A DNA stretch of 64,000 bases, taken from Geomonas silvestris (lineage in GTDB: Bacteria; Desulfobacterota; Desulfuromonadia; Geobacterales; Geobacteraceae). The notes below the pieces were generated by a model that worked only from the letters and a program-made list of their open reading frames with translations, was not told where the DNA came from and made no database searches. How positions within the stretch are numbered: the stretch's first letter is position 1; every line of letters begins with the position of its first letter. Shown here one piece after another: positions 61,632-64,000 of the stretch. Where the stretch lies: NCBI RefSeq assembly GCF_014193515.1, contig NZ_BLXX01000003.1, forward strand, positions 1 through 64,000, written 5' to 3'. Both the position numbers and the translations under genes were made by a program.

Positions 61632-63008
61632 ATGGCAGCAATATCTGCAGTGGTGCTGGCAGCCGGAATGGGAACCAGGATGAAGTCCGGGCTGGTGAAG
61701 GTCATGCATCCGCTGGCCGGCCCTCCCATGATAGCCTGGCCGGTGGCCGCGGCGCTCGATGCCGGCGTGGACGCCTGCGTGCTGGTGGTCGGCCACCAGG
61801 GGGAGAAGGTGCGCGACTACTTCGCCGGCCGCCCCGAGATCGCCTTCGCGACCCAGGCCGAGCAGCTGGGGACCGGGCACGCCGTGGCCTGCGCGCTGCC
61901 GGAGCTTCCGGCGGCAACCGACACCGTCCTGATCCTTTGCGGCGACACGCCGCTTTTGACCTCTGGCACCTTGAGCGCCATGCTTGCCGCCCATGCCCAA
62001 AGCGGCGCCGTCCTCACCGTGATGACGGCGAGCTTCGCCGACCCCTTCGGCTACGGCCGGATCATCAAGGGGGCCGACGGCAAGGTCCTGAGGATCACCG
62101 AGCAGAAGGACGCCACCCCCGAGGAGCGCGCCATTCGCGAGGTGAACGCCGGTGTCTACTGCGTGGAGCGCGCCTTCCTGCAGCGGGCGGTGGCGGAGCT
62201 GGGGAACGACAACGCCCAGGGTGAGTACTACCTGACCGACGTGGTGCGTCAGGCCGGAGCCGAGGGGCTCACCTGCCTGAGCTATCCCGTCCCCGACGCC
62301 GAGGAGATCACCGGGGTGAACGACCGGGTGCAGTTGGCCGAGGTGGCCCGCGTGCTGCGCAGCCGGATCAACCGCGAACTGATGGTGGCCGGCGTCACCA
62401 TGATCGACCCGCAGGCCGTCTACATCGACCGCGGGGTCTCCATCGGCCGCGACACCGTGGTCTATCCCGGCGTCACCATCACCGGAACCACCGTGATCGG
62501 GGAGCGCTGCGTGATCCAGCAGGGAGCGATCATCGAGTCCTCGCAGATCGCCGACGGCGTCGTGGTCAAGGCGGGGAGCGTCGTGGAAGAGGCCGTGGTG
62601 CACGAGGAGGTTTCCATCGGACCGATGGCGCACTTAAGGGCGGGTAGCGAGCTCTCGGCCCACGTGAAGATCGGCAACTTCGTGGAGACCAAGAAGGTCT
62701 TCATCGGCGAGGGGTCCAAGGCCTCGCACCTCACCTACCTGGGGGACGCCACCATCGGCCGCGACGTCAACATCGGCTGCGGCACCATCACCTGCAACTA
62801 CGACGGCGTGCGCAAGCACCAGACCATCATCGAGGACGAGGTCTTCGTGGGGAGCGACGTGCAACTGGTGGCACCGGTCACGGTGGGGCGGAACTCGCTC
62901 ATCGCCGCCGGGACCACGGTCACCAAGAACGTGCCGCCCGACTCGCTGGCCCTCTCCCGGGTGCCCCAGGTGAACAAGGAAGGGTGGAAAAAGAAAAAAA
63001 AGGCCTAA
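61632..63008 (+). CDS. glmU: Bifunctional UDP-GlcNAc pyrophosphorylase / GlcN-1-P acetyltransferase
   Basis: This 458-aa enzyme makes UDP-GlcNAc for peptidoglycan and LPS. The N-terminal uridyltransferase has LAAGMGTRMKSG (about 9-20), with SGLVKVMH where many homologs have LPKVLH, and GDTPLL. The C-terminal half is a left-handed beta-helix of hexapeptide repeats (IDRGVSIGRDTVVYPGVTI onward) with NFVETKK and the NYDGVRKHQT stretch of the acetyltransferase site. The end is Lys-rich. glmS follows after 168 bp, so the two genes of the pathway are adjacent. Confidence 0.97.
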   Translation: MAAISAVVLAAGMGTRMKSGLVKVMHPLAGPPMIAWPVAAALDAGVDACVLVVGHQGEKVRDYFAGRPEIAFATQAEQLGTGHAVACALPELPAATDTVLILCGDTPLLTSGTLSAMLAAHAQSGAVLTVMTASFADPFGYGRIIKGADGKVLRITEQKDATPEERAIREVNAGVYCVERAFLQRAVAELGNDNAQGEYYLTDVVRQAGAEGLTCLSYPVPDAEEITGVNDRVQLAEVARVLRSRINRELMVAGVTMIDPQAVYIDRGVSIGRDTVVYPGVTITGTTVIGERCVIQQGAIIESSQIADGVVVKAGSVVEEAVVHEEVSIGPMAHLRAGSELSAHVKIGNFVETKKVFIGEGSKASHLTYLGDATIGRDVNIGCGTITCNYDGVRKHQTIIEDEVFVGSDVQLVAPVTVGRNSLIAAGTTVTKNVPPDSLALSRVPQVNKEGWKKKKKA

Positions 63009-63012
63009 CAGG

Positions 63013-63155
63013 GGTCTAGGTTCTAAGTTCTATGTTCTAGGTTAAAAGCCGAGATTGTAGTATGATGGCACGTTCCCCTACGTGCCACCATGGGCGAGCC
63101 CAGGTGCCCGACGGGGGGCGCAGTTCACTTAGAACGTAGAACATAGAACGTAGAA
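63013..63155. repeat. Inverted GTTCTAN heptamer arrays flanking the glmU-glmS gap
   Basis: The left array (63013-63038) is built from GTTCTAN heptamers and the right array (63128-63155) is its reverse complement (TTAGAAC-GTAGAAC-ATAGAAC-GTAGAAC). They could pair over a 90-nt interior that itself contains a hairpin (ATGGCACGT ... ACGTGCCACCAT, about 63063-63092). No glmS ribozyme is recognisable. The structure would lie in the glmUS mRNA. Confidence 0.7.
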
Positions 63156-63176
63156 CGGATTTTTTGAGAGGATTTT

Positions 63177-64000
63177 ATGTGCGGAATCGTTGGATATACC
63201 GGAAGTCAGGAAGCGACCTCCATCATCGTCGAGGGGCTGAGGAAGCTTGAGTACCGCGGCTATGACTCTGCCGGGATTTGCACCATAAGCAGCGGCAAGG
63301 CGGCCATCAGGCGCAGCGAGGGGAAACTCGCGAACCTCGAGCGGCTGCTTAAGGCCGAGCCGATCAACGGTTCGCTCGGCATCGGGCACACCCGGTGGGC
63401 CACCCACGGGCGCCCCTCCGAGATCAACGCCCACCCGCACCAGGCCGGCAGCTTCATCGTCGTGCACAACGGCATCATCGAGAACTACCTGCAGTTGCGC
63501 GACGAGCTGAAGGCGGCGGGTCACACCTTCAAGAGCGAGACCGACACCGAGGTCATCTCGCACCTCATCGAGGACCGGCGCCGGCGCACCGACAGCTTCG
63601 AGGCCGCGGTAAGGCTTGCCCTCTCCGAGGTACGCGGCGCCTACGCCCTGTGCATCCTCTCCGAGCAGGAGCCCGATGTCATGATCGCCGCCAAGCACGG
63701 CGCTCCCATGGTGGTGGGGCTCGGCGAAGGGGAGTTCTTCGTCGCCTCCGACATCCCGGCCATCCTGGCCCACACCCGCTCCATGGTCTTCATGGAGGAC
63801 GGCGAGCTCGCGGTCTTCAAAAACGGCACCGTTAACTTCTCCACCGTGGCCGGCGTCGAGCTGGAGAAGACGCCGCGTCACATCGACTGGTCGCCGCACA
63901 TGGCCGAAAAGGGCGGCTACAAGCACTTCATGCTGAAAGAGATCTTCGAGCAGCCGCGCGCGGTGCGGGACACCCTGGCAGGGCGCCTGCGCGAGGAAGA
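63177..64000 (+). CDS. glmS: Glucosamine-fructose-6-phosphate aminotransferase GlmS (5' part)
   Basis: The first 274 codons are in the window; the gene runs off the right edge. The ATG at 63177 leads to Met-Cys-Gly-Ile, so after Met removal Cys is the N-terminal nucleophile of the glutaminase domain. [27 protein letters not shown] and HNGIIENY are the expected glutamine-site motifs; the sugar isomerase domains start near the edge. It makes glucosamine-6-phosphate, feeding GlmM and GlmU. Confidence 0.97.
   Translation, partial: MCGIVGYTGSQEATSIIVEGLRKLEYRGYDSAGICTISSGKAAIRRSEGKLANLERLLKAEPINGSLGIGHTRWATHGRPSEINAHPHQAGSFIVVHNGIIENYLQLRDELKAAGHTFKSETDTEVISHLIEDRRRRTDSFEAAVRLALSEVRGAYALCILSEQEPDVMIAAKHGAPMVVGLGEGEFFVASDIPAILAHTRSMVFMEDGELAVFKNGTVNFSTVAGVELEKTPRHIDWSPHMAEKGGYKHFMLKEIFEQPRAVRDTLAGRLREE

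Noticed and set aside
63009-63176. glmS ribozyme
   Set aside because: The gap upstream of glmS holds heptamer repeats and a simple hairpin but no recognisable ribozyme core; the ribozyme is mainly a Firmicutes feature.

Overview
The window is GC-rich, gene-dense bacterial chromosome. Its gene content points to the Geobacterales (Desulfobacterota), most likely a Citrifermentans/Geomonas/Geobacter-type organism. The main reasons are a nine-heme c-type cytochrome fused to a cytochrome b membrane domain (CbcL type), the run cbpA - two PpiC proteins - mfd, the run tRNA-Ser - SRP RNA - dnaX - ybaB - recR - pyruvate:ferredoxin oxidoreductase, and a citrate lyase operon. All family assignments come from reading motifs and from memory; no database search was run.

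Layout. 1-674: a possible insertion-sequence end, then an array of 21-bp tandem repeats in which nearly every unit is a small dyad. 675-9126: FAD oxidoreductase, CbpA, a DUF559 nuclease gene enclosed by inverted repeats, two PPIases and Mfd. 9349-16950: tRNA-Ser(GGA), SRP RNA, dnaX, ybaB, recR, nifJ and a cold-shock gene. 17190-24543: pentapeptide protein, uvrA, an unrecorded 55-aa zinc-ribbon gene, a lipoprotein, a methyltransferase and an SrkA-like kinase. 24778-30139: minus-strand adenine deaminase, lipoprotein, diguanylate cyclase, shikimate kinase and small membrane proteins, ending with a rhomboid-like zinc-ribbon protein. 30667-37046: envelope proteins (LysM, lytic transglycosylase, transglutaminase-like, DUF350) and YceH. 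37352-40174: PilT-like ATPase plus DUF4388 protein. 40315-45887: citCD-[PCC domain]-citEFXG. 46156-56359: an outer-membrane protein, PBP1A, HU, a DEAD-box helicase, a flavodiiron protein and PriA. 56778-64000: CbcL-like cytochrome, radical SAM protein with a small partner, glmU and the 5' part of glmS.

How the genes fit together. Most of the window is housekeeping: replication and repair (dnaX, recR, uvrA, mfd, priA), protein folding (cbpA, PpiC pair) and cell wall (PBP1A, glmU, glmS, transglycosylase). The metabolic signature is anaerobic: PFOR, citrate cleavage, flavodiiron O2/NO defence and a quinone-linked cytochrome for low-potential respiration.

The most interesting non-genic signals are the dyad-containing 21-bp array; the DUF559 gene inside terminal inverted repeats, with a related gene-less pair near 56.5 kb; a family of C-rich/G-rich hairpin repeats placed just after terminators; heptameric GTTCTAN repeats; and an A9 slippery run near the end of dnaX that has a stop two codons later in the -1 frame. 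The most interesting gene-level oddity is a PCC (DUF296) protein translationally packed inside the citrate lyase operon.
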